Shown: piece after piece, positions 22,267-34,830 of the stretch | Layout: the number at the start of each line of letters is the position of its first letter | Position numbering within the stretch: the first letter of the stretch is position 1 | The notes under the pieces: generated by a model | Seen by the model: only the letters and a program-made list of their open reading frames with translations | Database searches by the model: none | Told to the model about the DNA's origin: nothing | Made by a program: the position numbers and the translations under genes | Assembly (NCBI RefSeq): GCF_035222485.1 | Contig: NC_085924.1 | Span: 868,001 to 932,000, forward strand | Reading direction: 5' to 3' | DNA: 64,000 nt | Source: Podospora pseudoanserina | Taxonomy: Eukaryota; Ascomycota; Sordariomycetes; Sordariales; Podosporaceae

Positions 22267-23455
22267 GGGCTTGGAGTTGGGGGGGATTGAGAAGCGAGTT
22301 TATTGTAGACGTTTGAACGGGTAATATTTTGGGTTTGAGAGTGGTGAAAAATGAATAGATGAACCAGTTTCTGTGTGAATGTTTTGTGTGGCATTCGATG
22401 TGAACATGGTGAAGTGATCACTGATGTATAATTTTGGACAACAGTGCTCTACATTTCGGGCCCTTGTCAGCTCACCCCCTGTGTCTCACAACATTCCCTG
22501 GAGCATGCAGGATGTTGACTGGACCCTTGAACCCTGGAATTGGACATCAGGCATCGGGAATCGACTACAACGCCAACCGATGCTCAAGTGGAACGCGGTG
22601 TCAAGAGTCGCGACGCTGACTGCAAGCATTCGTTTCGAAGCGCTTGAGCTTTTGGCCCGCGAGCGAGGCTGGCTGCTCGCACTCCCTTTCTCGCTTCTCT
22701 TACCCAATTGCTGGCCCAGGGCCATTCTCTCTCCCTCTAACAATGACGGAAGGGTACAACCCCTACAGCAATGCGCGTTTTCATCCCGCGCTAAGAGGAC
22801 ATTGCCTCTTGTCTCCCGTCACTCTATCCTCTGACCAAATCTGCGCGTGACGAATTGCTTCCAGGAAGCCATGCCTCACGCGCGCCCTGGCATGGCTATT
22901 CTCAGAGCGGTACGCTTAATGGAGCCAAGGCTGTGAGCAGGCGTTGCTGTGAGCAATAGCAGCGCGGGCAGGCGTATTGTTGGTTGTAAGCTGTTGTGGG
23001 GGTGTGTTTGGTTTGAGGGGATTTGTGAATGGTTAACTTTCGTGTCTAAGGGAAGTGTAGTTGGATTGTGACTTGAACTTGAGCACCAACGATCAAGGGT
23101 CGCAGGGTGAGGTGTGGTGCAAGAAACATTGCAAGAGTAAGAGAGATCAAGATCGATGCCCTTCCCCGAGCAAATATTTGTCTCGGAGCGGCAAGTTGAC
23201 CCACGTGATTGAGATCGAAGGTGTCGTTATGTCGGCCAATCATGCGATGCAGGTTTGTGAGTTGGGGTTGGTTGAGTGGAAGGAGCTGAGCTCGCTTTGG
23301 CAGCGTCTTGAATCCGCCCCGCCGACAGCCTAATTGTTGCCTACCTTGCCACTCCAGTATATGATCTTGTCCATTTGGCAATTTTGAATCAACAACTTAG
23401 AAGAGAGCAAAAAATCACGGCCAGGAACAGGATACCATTTCCCATCATTGTTGCC
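22267..23455. other. Intergenic
   Basis: 1.2 kb between two plus-strand genes. Several short frames (22424-22834, 23061-23333) lack any domain or codon character. I see no RNA gene or repeat. Confidence 0.4.
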
Positions 23456-26400
23456 ATGGAGAGTGCCCAGTCGACTGAATGGAGAAGCCGTAAACGACCA
23501 TACTCATCATCGGGGCCAGGCAGTGACGACGCGCCAGATCATAATGACCAGGGTTTACCTTTGGTTCGACGACGGGTGCTTTCCGGGTCAGACTCGGATA
23601 GCTCTGGAGAAAAGGACCGTGTTTATGACAACGACTGTGAGATGCAGGATGTGCCGGCTGAAGGGGAACCTTCAGTCCTGGCAACCTGCCTTGGCATGGT
23701 CAGCCCTGGACTTTGACGCGTTCTTGAAGGTTATACTGATTCTTTCTCCTGGCAATAGCTAGTATTAGAGCAACCGCACCTACATCGTCTAAGTACCGAG
23801 CAGAGGGAATTTGGAGTGAGCTTCACGGGCTTCGGCAACACCTACACTATTTATTCAGAGGCGTCAGGCGAGTATTGCGGTCTTCTCGACTCGGAGGCAG
23901 CTGAATGTGTGCAGGTCCTCGAAAGAATATGTGGTCTTCATTTTGAAGCATCTATGAATCGACGTTCCAAGAAACTCAAATTCTTGCTCTTCGGCGATAT
24001 AGAGGAAGCTCAAGATATTGGGAATACGCTGGCATCTAGCAGCCTTTTCCTACAACACCCGAGCACGGAAGATTACCAAGGGACGAGTTACTTCAATCCT
24101 CATTATCTCACCAGACCAGGCCTCACTTTTCAGGAAGCTATTGAGACCTTGAACCAACAAGTTCACCTCAGCAAGCAGCTGACATTGACTGAGAAATCTG
24201 AAATTGCTACAGTTTTGGACCAAGCAGCTGGACCAACAATCTTCTCCGAGGTGCAGGTCAGCAATTGTATCAAGACCGAGTTGAAACCGTGAGCCACCTT
24301 GTGGCATTTGTCTTCGAATGCTGTGACTAACTGTTTGCCAGCCACCAGAAGAAGGCATTGGCTATGATGGTTGAAAAAGAGGCCGGGAATCTGTCTAACC
24401 CACAGTTTCCCTCACTTTGGGCCGCGACCTGCATGCTTGGCACTGAAGGTGTACCAATGTGAGTCGCAGGGTTCGTGGTGGTCTGTTTGACTTGACCTCT
24501 GGCTGACCTGTGATTCAGATACCAGGATACGGTCACTACAAGTACGCTGCGGTCCGACCCCCCGGTATGCCTTGGGGGAATTCTGGCTGATGTGAGTTAC
24601 AACGTCATATATCTGAATTTGTGCTCTAACAGATGACTTCTCAAGGATATGGGCCTTGGGAAGACTTTGACGACACTCGCTCTCATTGCTGGGTCTATTG
24701 CAAGTGACCCTGACCCTGAACGTTCACCACGACCAAAAGCCAACAAGGGCCAGCCCTCAGCACAACCAGGCACTTTGGTGGTTGCACCCCTTTCAAGTAA
24801 GTGCGCCCTCACAGGGGTCAGAACCACTTGCTGATACGAACTAGCTTTGTCGAACTGGGAAGAGCAGATAAAAATGTAAGCATGCCTTTCCCGTATTTTC
24901 TGGACGGGGCTTACTAATAACTACATCAAAAGGCACCTTCGCCATCGTAGTGTGACATACCAAATATACCACGGCTCATCGAGATCAAAACACCACTCGA
25001 GCCTGCCAACTTACGACATTATTCTGACCACGTATGACACTCTGAAAGCCGATATCCGGTCCAACCGGTCTTCTGGTGTGGAGAAAAGCCCTCTTCATGA
25101 TCTAGTATGGAAAAGGATCGTCCTCGACGAGGGTAACTGGCCCGCCCCTGGAGTTGCTTGCCACCAAACTTTCAACCACTAACAAGCATAACTACAGCAC
25201 ACGTTATCCGCAACCCAAATTCAAAGGTACACGAGGCTGTGTGTTATCTTCGCGCGAAGCACCGCTGGTGTCTCACAGGTACCCCGATACAAAACCGAGT
25301 AGAGGATCTATGTTCGCTCCTAGGATTTCTCAGAGCTCACCCCTACGGAGAGCCTACCAAGTTTCGTACCGCAATCACGGATCTCATGGAGAATCGGGAT
25401 GTTGAAGGGTATGAGAGACTCAGCCGTTTGTTTCAGGCGGTCTCCCTACGCAGGGTCAAGGACATGGACTCCCTTGATCTCCACTTGCCCAAACGGCACG
25501 ACGTCGTTCGGCTTGTTGAGCTCGATGAGGAAGAGACCGCCCTCTACAACCTTGTCAAGAAATCCTCAGCCACCACATTCAAAGCAACTGGAACAGGTAG
25601 AGGCATCTTGCAAGTCATTCTTAGACTACGCCAAGTATCCAACCACGGGGCGGACCTGTTACCTTCCGAGATCCTAAACCGGCTGAAGACTGCTGACATC
25701 TCAGGTCTTCCCCCCTCTATTTTCGATACCAAGAGATGTGAAGTTTGCGGGGACATTGTTGGCCAGGGAATGGAAACATCGGAGCGCTTCTTAGGTTGTG
25801 GACATCCAGTCTGTACTGCATGTCTCCCTTTGAATCGACAAGATGATGACGATTGCGACCCTACCTGTCCAATTTGCAATGACTCAGCAATGGGTAAGGT
25901 CAAGTCCAAGCCATCTGGAAGAGAACTAGCGAAGTCCTATCGCCCTTCGTCAAAGGTTCGAGCCTTGCTTGTGCAACTCGACCTTGATAAAGCAAATATC
26001 ACTACGGGCAGTGAGGATGTGCGCAAGAGGTAGGTACCGTTACAACCCCGAGACCTTTTGCGGCAAGTCTGACATTTTCACAGCGTAGTGTTTTCATGCT
26101 GGGCCAAGATGCTGGACCTGGTCGAGTTAGCGTTGCAACAAAGGGGCATTGCGTTTGCCAGAATCGATGGGACCAGGTCAGAGCAACAGCGAAGAAAGGC
26201 TCTTAAAGACTTCCGTGATACTCCATCTTGTACTGTGCTCCTAGCGACGTTGGGAAGTGCAGGTGTTGGGTGAGTTTGAAAGTTTCCTGCTTTCCCATCC
26301 TCAGAGTTCTAACCACGTGTCTCTCTCCCAACAGGTTGAACCTCACTGCTGCTAGCCAGGTGCACATTCTCGAGCCACAATGGAATCCAATGGTGGAGAG

Positions 26401-26682
26401 GCAAGCAGTAGACCGCATTCACAGACTTGGGCAGGTTCGGGAAGTAACTTGCTTCTACTATGTTGTGGATACGAGGGGTTCTGTTGAGCAGTACGTTCGC
26501 CGTATTCGCGAATCCAAGAATGTCCTTATCAGCATGTCCATGGATGGAACAGGCAGCCTGGTCGACGAAACTTCCCTTACACCTCTGAAGGTTGGTTGTG
26601 ACTTTGGCATCAATCTCGACTTTGCTTGCTCTAACATTTCCCCTGATAGGAGTTTATGCAGGAAGTTCTTACGGACAGCTGA
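23456..26682 (+). CDS. SNF2-family ATPase with RING finger (RAD5/RAD16/HLTF type)
   Basis: Nuclear DNA translocase and probable ubiquitin E3. Eleven exons: 23456-23698, 23759-24288, 24342-24458, 24519-24591, 24646-24796, 24845-24875, 24933-25132, 25198-26029, 26084-26269, 26335-26590 and 26650-26682; all phases agree, 883 aa. The N-terminus is basic and Ser-rich. Motif I DMGLGKT is at 322-328, made by splicing after GGILAD. Motif II DEAH (447-450) is also split by an intron. Then come WCLTGTPIQN, a C3HC4 RING (about 629-675, CEVCGD to CPIC) between the two helicase lobes, and VVFSCWAKMLDLVELAL. QAVDRIHRLGQ (about 811-821) is motif VI. The RING insertion places it with Rad5/Rad16/HLTF. A HIRAN domain is not evident, so Rad16-like or lineage-specific is more likely than Rad5. 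The final exon is only 11 codons including stop. Confidence 0.88.
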
Positions 26683-26955
26683 AAGGTTGGGAAAAGAAGA
26701 CCGTGTGATTCTCACCGAACTTTCATCACCTTGCACATCAAATCGGCGCTCTTAAATACACACCTGACCACAGCTGGCATCGGTGGCAGCAAGCTGTGGC
26801 AGCCAATCATTGAAGAAAGGAGCTGGAACCCCTCACTCCTCTCGGGCGGCCTCAGCTCGGACTGCTGCCTCGCAGTCACCCTGTGCCAAGAACACAGCAC
26901 TCTTCCTGCGTACTACTTTCTCGTCCAGCTATCATGATGTACAACACAAATCGCC

Positions 26956-29900
26956 ATGGCAACGTCCCAGCCCGACCAGTGGATGTTGGATGCCTTTCAA
27001 GCCGCTAGGACCGACTTCGCGCGCAATATCAAGAACCTCGACAAGTTCGATCTCGCTCAGTACACTTCAGCTCAGCAGGTGTACAATGCTGCCGACGCCA
27101 TTCAACAGAAACAAGGCAAAACACTCAAGCTTCGCGCGTTGGCTCGTATCAAGCCCTACCTGGACTGTCTTAGCCAGTACCAAGCTGTTATCGAGGTCTT
27201 TGTACAAGTCCAACCAGAAATCTTGGCTTTAATATGGGTAAGCAGATGCTGCAATTTGTATGCGCCCTTTCTTGTGTAAATGCAACTGACCTTGTTAATA
27301 GGGACCAATCAAGCTGGTCCTCCAGGTACGAAGGTCTTAGCCCCATGATAACCTGACATGATACTCAAAGTGGTTCAGCTCACGAGCCGGTTGGCCAAGG
27401 CATTCGACAAGGTGGTGGAGGTTCTCGGTATTATTGGCGAGAATCTCCCCGAGTTTGATCGTTACGCAAAGCTCTTCGAACAAGACGCACAGGTCAGAAA
27501 AATCTTGTGTCTATTCTATCAGGACATTCTAGATGTGCATGTAACACTTCTGAAGTTCTTCGGCGGCAGCGGTAAGCTTCCCAACTCTCTGAATGTCTTG
27601 CAAAGATTATCTCTAACAGCGCTCCACAGCCTGGGAACTCCTATTCGAATCCTTCTGGCCCAAGGTCACCGACAAGATCACTATGATAATGCAGCGAATG
27701 ACAACCCACAGGGCTCTAATGCTGGAAAAGGTCACAATTGCCAACATTACTCAAGACATCGCCGACAGAGAACGCGCCTATAAGGAGTATGAAAAGCAGC
27801 ATGAATTCCAAGATCTCCAAAATTACCGTTTGCTGAGAGGCGAGCTCTCGCCCTCCTTATACGATGAAGAGCTTCAGCAGTTTGCCGGCAGTGGTCCAGC
27901 GAAATCAGGCACGTGGTTGTTCGAGAATGGGGATTTCAAAAAGTGGGCCGATGTCAACAACAAAACCCGGCTTTGCCTTTGGCTTCAGGGCATACCTGGT
28001 GCTGGTAAACTAGACCTTTCTTGGATGCTTTGTTTGGAAAAAGCTAATAATCAACGCCCAGGGAAAACTGTATTGACTGCCAAGACAATCCGGTATCTCC
28101 AAAGCCAAGGGCAGACACTCCTGTTTGCGTTCTTGTCATACCGTGATGAGCGCAAATCGAAACCCGTCAAGATCTTTCAGAGCTTAGTCTTTCAACTTCT
28201 TGAGGAACAATCGATGTTGCGCCCATTGCTACATGACATTTACCTCACCAACTACCGAAAGCTTATCTCGAATCCAGACTTCGTGGGGGATTTGCTAGGC
28301 AAGCTTTTGCAAACGTCAGGCCCAACGATCATTGTCATTGATGGCGTTGACGAAGCCGCCGAATCAGATAAATCATACCTCGTGCGGTCTCTTCTTCGAG
28401 TTACGAAGTCTGGGCCGAATGTCAAGCTTTTTGTTAGCAGTCGGATGGATTCAGCGATCAGCAAAGAGTTGATGCGCAGTAGCACAGAGCTTCCCGTCGA
28501 GGATCACAACGAAGGCGATATTCATGAGTTAATAGACATGGAAAGGGACGATCTCTTGTCAAAATTCCGGAAATGGGATGCTGACGAGGCAACTTGTGAC
28601 CGAGTTGGCCGAGCTTTTCAACTATTGAAAGAGAAAAGCGATGGGATGATACTATATGCGAAGCTGATGGCAAGACTGCTACATAGTCTGGACAATGAAG
28701 ATGATATCAGACGGGAACTTGATACCTTGCCGGAGGGTATTGGGCAAGCGTAAGGGCACCTCAAATCTTCAATCCTTTTCACCCCTTTTCATATCAGACC
28801 CGCAGCTAACCACGTACAGATACGGCCGAGTTATCGAACGAATTGAATCAAACCCAGTGCCCAAGGACAAAGCTGCTGCAAGGAAAATTCTGGAATGGAT
28901 TGGCTCGGCTACACGCCCACTCCGCTACGAGGAGGTCATCCAGGCTTTGGTGATCGAGTCCGGATCATCAGGATTTACGAAAGGGCGTAAAGCGTTTCGG
29001 GATATTGTAGAGACCTGCGGGCCGATCATCGAGGTGGTTGGGGACTATGTCAGTTTTGTCCACTTCACTGCTAAGGAGTGAGTTCTGCACCAACGATGCC
29101 GAGGCTTGCTGAGACCTAACAGGAGCCATCCACTTCTTCCAGGTATCTTTTCAACGGCGACGGAAAATTTCTTGACAAGGAGGAGTCGAATCTTCATATT
29201 TCCCTAGCTTGTCTGACCTACTTGGCCTTCCAACCTTTGGACCGCATCATGCAACATGGAGACTCGGCTGCCATATGCGACGAAACCTCAAAGGTCCTGT
29301 CTGGCGACTTTGTCTTGCTCGACTATGCTGCTTCGGAATGGCTAAGCCATGTCGGCGCTTGTGCTCAGTCCCGCCACGATGAACAGCTCGTCCAGGCAAT
29401 ACGACGGCTTTATGAGAAGCGAGGGAAGCCAGATGTACATGACTCCACTCAAGTCTCCAGGATATTCAAACACAAGTACCGAGCACTTCGAAGAGACCCA
29501 GAGCTTGTCAAACGCCTCGGGCAGTCCGAGACTTTTTTGAACAGGTCGAAACTTGACCTCATCGAAGCCGACGGTGGTAAGTCAAAGGAGTAAACCCATG
29601 GGGTTGCGGTCCATGTTCTAATCTTTTGATAGGATGTTTATGGTATGACATGGATCCAACCTACATTTCCCAAGGCATCATGCGGTTTCGGGATCTCCTC
29701 GAAAGCTCTCTTTGTACCACCTCACCATGCAACCTTTCTTGCAATTGTACAAAGATCAAAAGACTGTACGGGCATGCTCTATTTAGGTGCCCCCGAATAT
29801 CTTGTCCCCGATACATTGACGGATTCGAAACTGATTCCGCACGTTCCGAGCACCACAAGACACATGAACGCCCATACAAGTGCTCTCATTCCGATTGTTT

Positions 29901-30993
29901 GTTCTCCCAACTGGGATTCCGGACCGCAAATGACCTTGTCCGCCATGCGGACGTCACCCACAACCACGTTGTCAACGATGCTGTGCCTTGGAAAAACTTC
30001 ACAGCCCACCACCTCAGTGAAAGTAACATTGTGGCCATCATGGAAGATACTATCAGTCTGAACCAAGTCGGGATCATGACACGCATTCTATCCAAGGAAT
30101 CGGGTTTCCTACGCGTCTGCTGTTCCAGAAATTCCGAGAAAGGTGTTCACTGCGATGAATATACCAGGGGACACCATGATGGGTCTCAAAAGCCCTTTGT
30201 GATGGATGATGCACTGAGGATATCAGCAAGAGCAGGAACTACAGAAATGATGGAATGCGTCATTGCGGCTGCCAAACTTGCTAAACACAAGGTTTATTCC
30301 AAGGTCGAGCTTTTGGCACATGCTATCAGATCAGGGAACAATGATGCTTTGGGCGTTATTCTTCAACACTATCCTGCCTTTGGCGAAGCCTCGGAAGAAG
30401 TGGAGATCCGTGAAGCTGGCTCGGATTCTGAGGATGACAGCGAAAAGTGGCTATGTTTCACCACTGTGTCACTCTTTGAGTTGGCCTTTGCCCACGCCAA
30501 CGGCCGAGCTATGAAAGCCCTAGTAAGGGCTGGAGCCCGTCCCGATGTTCGTCGAGAGACGTTTATTGATGTGTTCAAGACAAGAGGCCACATGGAACTA
30601 ATGTCCACAGACAATCCTAAGACACGAGACATGCTAGGGAGGATGAAAGTTCTAAAGCTCCCAAGTCTGGTGCTGCAATATGGACTACAGGTCGCTATCC
30701 AGCGATCCTCAGCCCATTACGCCGAGTTTTGCGTCGATATGGGTGCCAACGTCAACGGGAAATGGCTCAATGTTGGCGAGAAGAAAAGACGCGAACGTCC
30801 GACGATGCTATTTCTCGCGATCAAGAGCGGATGTGGGCCCATCTTCAAGTTACTGCTGGAGCACGGGGCTCTTCTACAGGGGGATGAAGTGGAGGATGTC
30901 GAATCTGGGGAGATTGCTGGGATGAAGAAGATTGAAAAGTACTTTTCTATGTCTTGGAAGGAAATGATGTCGACGTTTTCGAAGAGTGTGTGA
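26956..30993 (+). CDS. NACHT NLR/STAND protein with C2H2 fingers and ankyrin-like C-terminus
   Basis: Eight exons: 26956-27237, 27302-27325, 27379-27571, 27630-28004, 28062-28749, 28820-29077, 29143-29576 and 29633-30993; 1204 aa, all phases agree. Exon 2 is an 8-codon micro-exon (GPIKLVLQ). The N-terminal 200 residues are a helical domain like DUF7708 of fungal STAND proteins. The P-loop GIPGAGKT (287-294) is interrupted by an intron, and Walker B is TIIVIDGVDEA (about 380-390), followed by LFVSSR, the sensor-like arginine motif. After the winged-helix-like region come two C2H2-like fingers (C804-H829 and C835-H861 region), then degenerate ankyrin-like repeats to the end. This is an intracellular recognition protein, by family logic in allorecognition or immunity. 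It starts 273 bp after the SNF2-RING gene on the same strand. Confidence 0.85.
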
Positions 30994-32064
30994 TTGTACT
31001 TGGCCCGTTGAGTAATTTCCGTAAGCAGGAGGTGGCAGGAGTCATTGGGGGATTGATTCAGATCATGATGAGCCGATCAGTGTACTTGATCTCTCATACT
31101 CAGTTGAAGTCAAATGCACCAATTTCTGTGTTATGACAGCCACCCTGGTTGCCTAGCCACTTCCCGCGATCGATCTGACGATGTTTATCGTAATATAACG
31201 TAGAGTAACGACGATTACCATTTTCAACAACACAACCAAAGGAAGAGAGGCTATCTAGCTCTGGTCCCGTACCCACCAATCTCATCGTCGAACACCTTTG
31301 TGGCAAAGTAGCAACCGCAAAGTCACTAATGTCGTATATATATCCCTTTCACAAAGAAGGAATACACTATGCTGATCCGTGACATGAACACTAGATCAGC
31401 TGCCTCCACACGTAGTGGAAGCATCAGAACAACACCATCAAGACTCTCACCTTGGAGATTAACCCGTAGATGTATTGGTCATTCGCAATCTCGTGGATGG
31501 CCTCAAAAGCCTATCTATAGCTTGTCATAAGCTGCCCTAATATCTCGCTCGGGCGTGTGGCAGGACACTCTCGCCACCACGAGACTCCAACCAAACAGGG
31601 ACACTGATCTTAACGTCCTCGAACACAAGTCCATTGATAACTACACGGTCCATACCTACCGGATCGTCAGTTCCCCTTCTAGCTACGCATATATTTGCAA
31701 CAATCGTTATTCACCCAAGAAATTGCAGACCGGAATATCAAGTTCATTTCATACCTTTCTTTGCCGCGAACACGCGATACTTGTATCATTTTGGCTTGTT
31801 GGACGTGGCACGAGCAGGCGATGTTGATGGTGCGCATCCCTGGTGTAGGTCCACGAGCAAGCGCTGCTGATGCTGAGAGCAGCGTCGTTTGTGGCCGTGG
31901 CTTTTATCTTAAGCTAGGATGAAGATAGAGATCAGAAACCTAGGTATATGGATAGTGGACAGGTTGGAAAAAAGACTCCAGAGCTGTGAAAACCTAAAAG
32001 TATTATTACAAGGACATCATACACCACCCAAGGCCTGTTCCATTATCTCCAAGCCCCACTACCA
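30994..32064. other. Intergenic
   Basis: 1.1 kb 3' of the NLR gene, AT-richer than the gene. Short frames at 31555-31922 are not protein-like. I see no RNA gene or repeat. Confidence 0.4.
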
Positions 32065-33585
32065 TCAGCGAGCTGTCATCTTCTTGATTCCCTCCTCCAT
32101 CAGCTCAACAGGTTCCTGATCAAACCCCGGATCCCTCTCGATGAAGATCATCCCGGTACCGCATCTTCTCCTCCCCATCCAGAGGCACAGCATCAGGCCT
32201 AGGTCTATCCCCCCCAGCCAGACTTGATCACCTTTCTGAGCTCTACCTTCTTGACACGGGCAGCGTGGGCGAGTAACAGAGCCTTTCCCATCCTTTTTGA
32301 CCACAATCTTGAGGAGGCGGCCTTGGGGAGTTTGTCTCAGGGGAAGGGTGGTCGGCACGCTGGCGATGCTGTCTGCTTCGTTCAGAGCGGCCAGGGGATC
32401 GCGAGAGATGGACGGGGCGAACCTGGCGAGAGTGGGTGATTGCGAGAGCGAGCTCGTTGGAGGGCTCATCCTCCAGGCATGGAGGGCGAAACGAGTATGA
32501 GGTCATGTCCAGTGCTTGAAAGCCCGGTGTAACCATGATCGGCGGTGGGTATCGACCAAGGGGAACTAGGTGAACCCTTGGGCCGGCAGTTGGCATGTAA
32601 ACACCAGAGTGGGTGAACTGGCCAACCTGTCATGACTGCATCCAGGCTCTGTGTGAAATAGCGAGATTGTGGACCATACGCCAGGCTGCTGGGTTACGAC
32701 AGTAGTACTTGTAGAGGCGATGATTGCTCCGCCGTGTGCGCGCGGTCCCCGTCGCATGAAGTGGATTACCTCCCCGACGGCCCTGGTCGAGTAGTACATC
32801 AAGGCATAAACCTTGTAGAGCATTGGAAGGTTGTGTGTGCCGTAGATGGGTGAAGAGTCTGAGGAGTAGTCTTCCCTCTCGATGTATATATCTTGTGCGC
32901 TCCGAAGATAGGCTCGCGAGATCATCTCGAGGGAATACAACAAACCCTGTGCGCGTGGCCAGCGGTGATACTCTGGCCATCTATTCTTCCATTAAAAGGT
33001 GAAAATGACTGGCGAAAGAGTGTAGTTTTCTCCCTTCGTGATCTTAGTCTCAAAGCTACTTTGTCTCATGATAACGTTCCGAACGAAGCTCATATCATCT
33101 GCAAGTGTAATCGAATTGACGGGGCCTGGAGCAGACCCCCAACCTTGCACAAGACGGAACAAGCTGGCCTCGTCGGGGTTAAAGAAATCCAACGATTGTT
33201 TCACAATCGCTCGAATTTTCTTTCCCAGAACAGGAACACTGGCATATCGGTTGTCGCGAAGGGCGGCCGCGCGAGCCTCGCGGTTGACCTTGAGGGGAGG
33301 GCAGCAGTTAACCTCAAGAAGAGTGAAGGATTCATTTTCGGGCTCATGGAACTTGATAAATGGTCTGATGGACAGATGATGTTGGTTTCCGTGCTCTTTC
33401 TGCTTGACGCCGTCGACGACCCAGACGAGCTTCCACACCATCGCAGCATTGTCCTCGTAGATCTCCATAAAATGGTCCCAGATCTGGTCTGGAACTTCAG
33501 TCGGGAATGTTGAGAAAAGGTGAAAAGTGACTTCGGTACTTTTCTCCAGCCCACGTGTACTGCGGCCAAGCAGGCTTGCCAACAT
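32065..33585 (-). pseudogene. 2EXR-family gene, probably disrupted
   Basis: The ATG at 33585 opens a frame with the fungal 2EXR signature TFHLFSTFPTEVPDQIWDHF near its start, then LLEVNCCPPLKVNREARAAAL, as in that family. The frame meets a TAA at 32992-32994 after about 197 codons, but the very same frame continues as protein-like sequence (LLYSLEMISRAYLRSAQDIY) to 32566. A possible 63-nt intron from a poor GTCATT donor to a GCACAG acceptor would remove the stop in phase, so it is either a nonsense mutation or non-consensus splicing. Further down, frames over 32065-32469 (DPGFDQEPVELMEEGIKKM) look like the family tail but are in a different frame. Function of 2EXR proteins is unknown to me. 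Confidence 0.5.
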
Positions 33586-33597
33586 TCTCAACGCCAC

Positions 33598-34830
33598 TTC
33601 GGGCGGGTGGGTTATTGCGGATGTGCAAAGGTAGGGTGTCTGGAGATTCTTGAATAGCCGGGCTCAGACAAGACTTTTTACGATCTCTCAGGAACTCAGA
33701 CGAGAGAAATTTGCAATGGTCTATCGGCAGAGGTAGATGATGACACGGTGACCGGGTGAAGAAAGAAGGCTGGGGGTGAGCGTTGTGGTTTGGTGAGGAA
33801 AAGGGCTGGCAGCCTGGTGAAGAAAAGAGCTAGCGGTCCACTGAACCGCCCCACAGGGAGCAAGTGAATAAGAGGCACGGGACAGAGCACCACCCCCGGC
33901 CAGGTATTGTGACCGCTATTATACCATTCCCCAGCCCCCACAAGGTTGGCGCCTGTAGGTCTCGAGCCTACTCTAGGTTCAACCCCACAGTACCTACCTA
34001 TCGTCCTGTCAGAAGTTCCGTTCCGATTTGCAGGTCACTCCAACGACTACGAGATAAAACCAGGCCCCTACCTATCAAAGCAAGTGGAGGCCACCCTGAC
34101 AACAAAAGGACTCCCGTTGGAAAATGGTGTTTTCAACCTGGTGCCATGGTGACGCAGTCGAGGCACGAAAGCGTTAGCAATGACACCTTTTTAGATCGTC
34201 ATTCATTTTTGATAGAGTCAAGAGAGAACGCTGCCATTTCTCAAGTTTGGGTCGATGGCCGCAACGTCAAAAGGTATATTGGGATGGTACAAGTACAACG
34301 ATGTCCGACAACATTAGCTTCCTATGTACCAAGTACCCACGGAAAAACATGAACCCAGACGCTTTGTGGACGATCATGTATGCAAGAGTGACGGCTGGGG
34401 ATGACTTTCAGATCCATCGTGAGTTTCGTATCATTTGCTGTCATTGATAGGGTAAGGCAAATATCATCCACCACTGCCACGATTAGTACGGCGTGTCCAC
34501 TGAGATGACTAAAGCTGTAAGATGACTCAATTTCTCTATTCTTCCGAATATCTCTAACTAGATCGCTTTCGTGCACCAATTATCGGAACAGCCACATTCA
34601 CCCATCCCTCACTCCACTCAATTTGATGGGGAGATAGGTCCCTGTGTAGATTGAGAGTTAGGAGGGAGGATTGATAGGCTTGATAATCCCGATACGAGGT
34701 GGTGGCTTCCCACGTGGGTATGAGCCAGACCCGACTGATTGAATCCGTTCCCCTATCATTCTGATGCTTTATTTCCCAGTCGATATCAATCATTAGCTTA
34801 CAGGGCCTCTTCCATTCCGGCCTAGCCGCA
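33598..34830. other. Intergenic
   Basis: 1.2 kb between two minus-strand genes. Frames at 33864-34352 and 34554-35018 have no recognisable product; the second overlaps the peptidase end in another frame. No RNA gene or repeat is seen. Confidence 0.4.
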
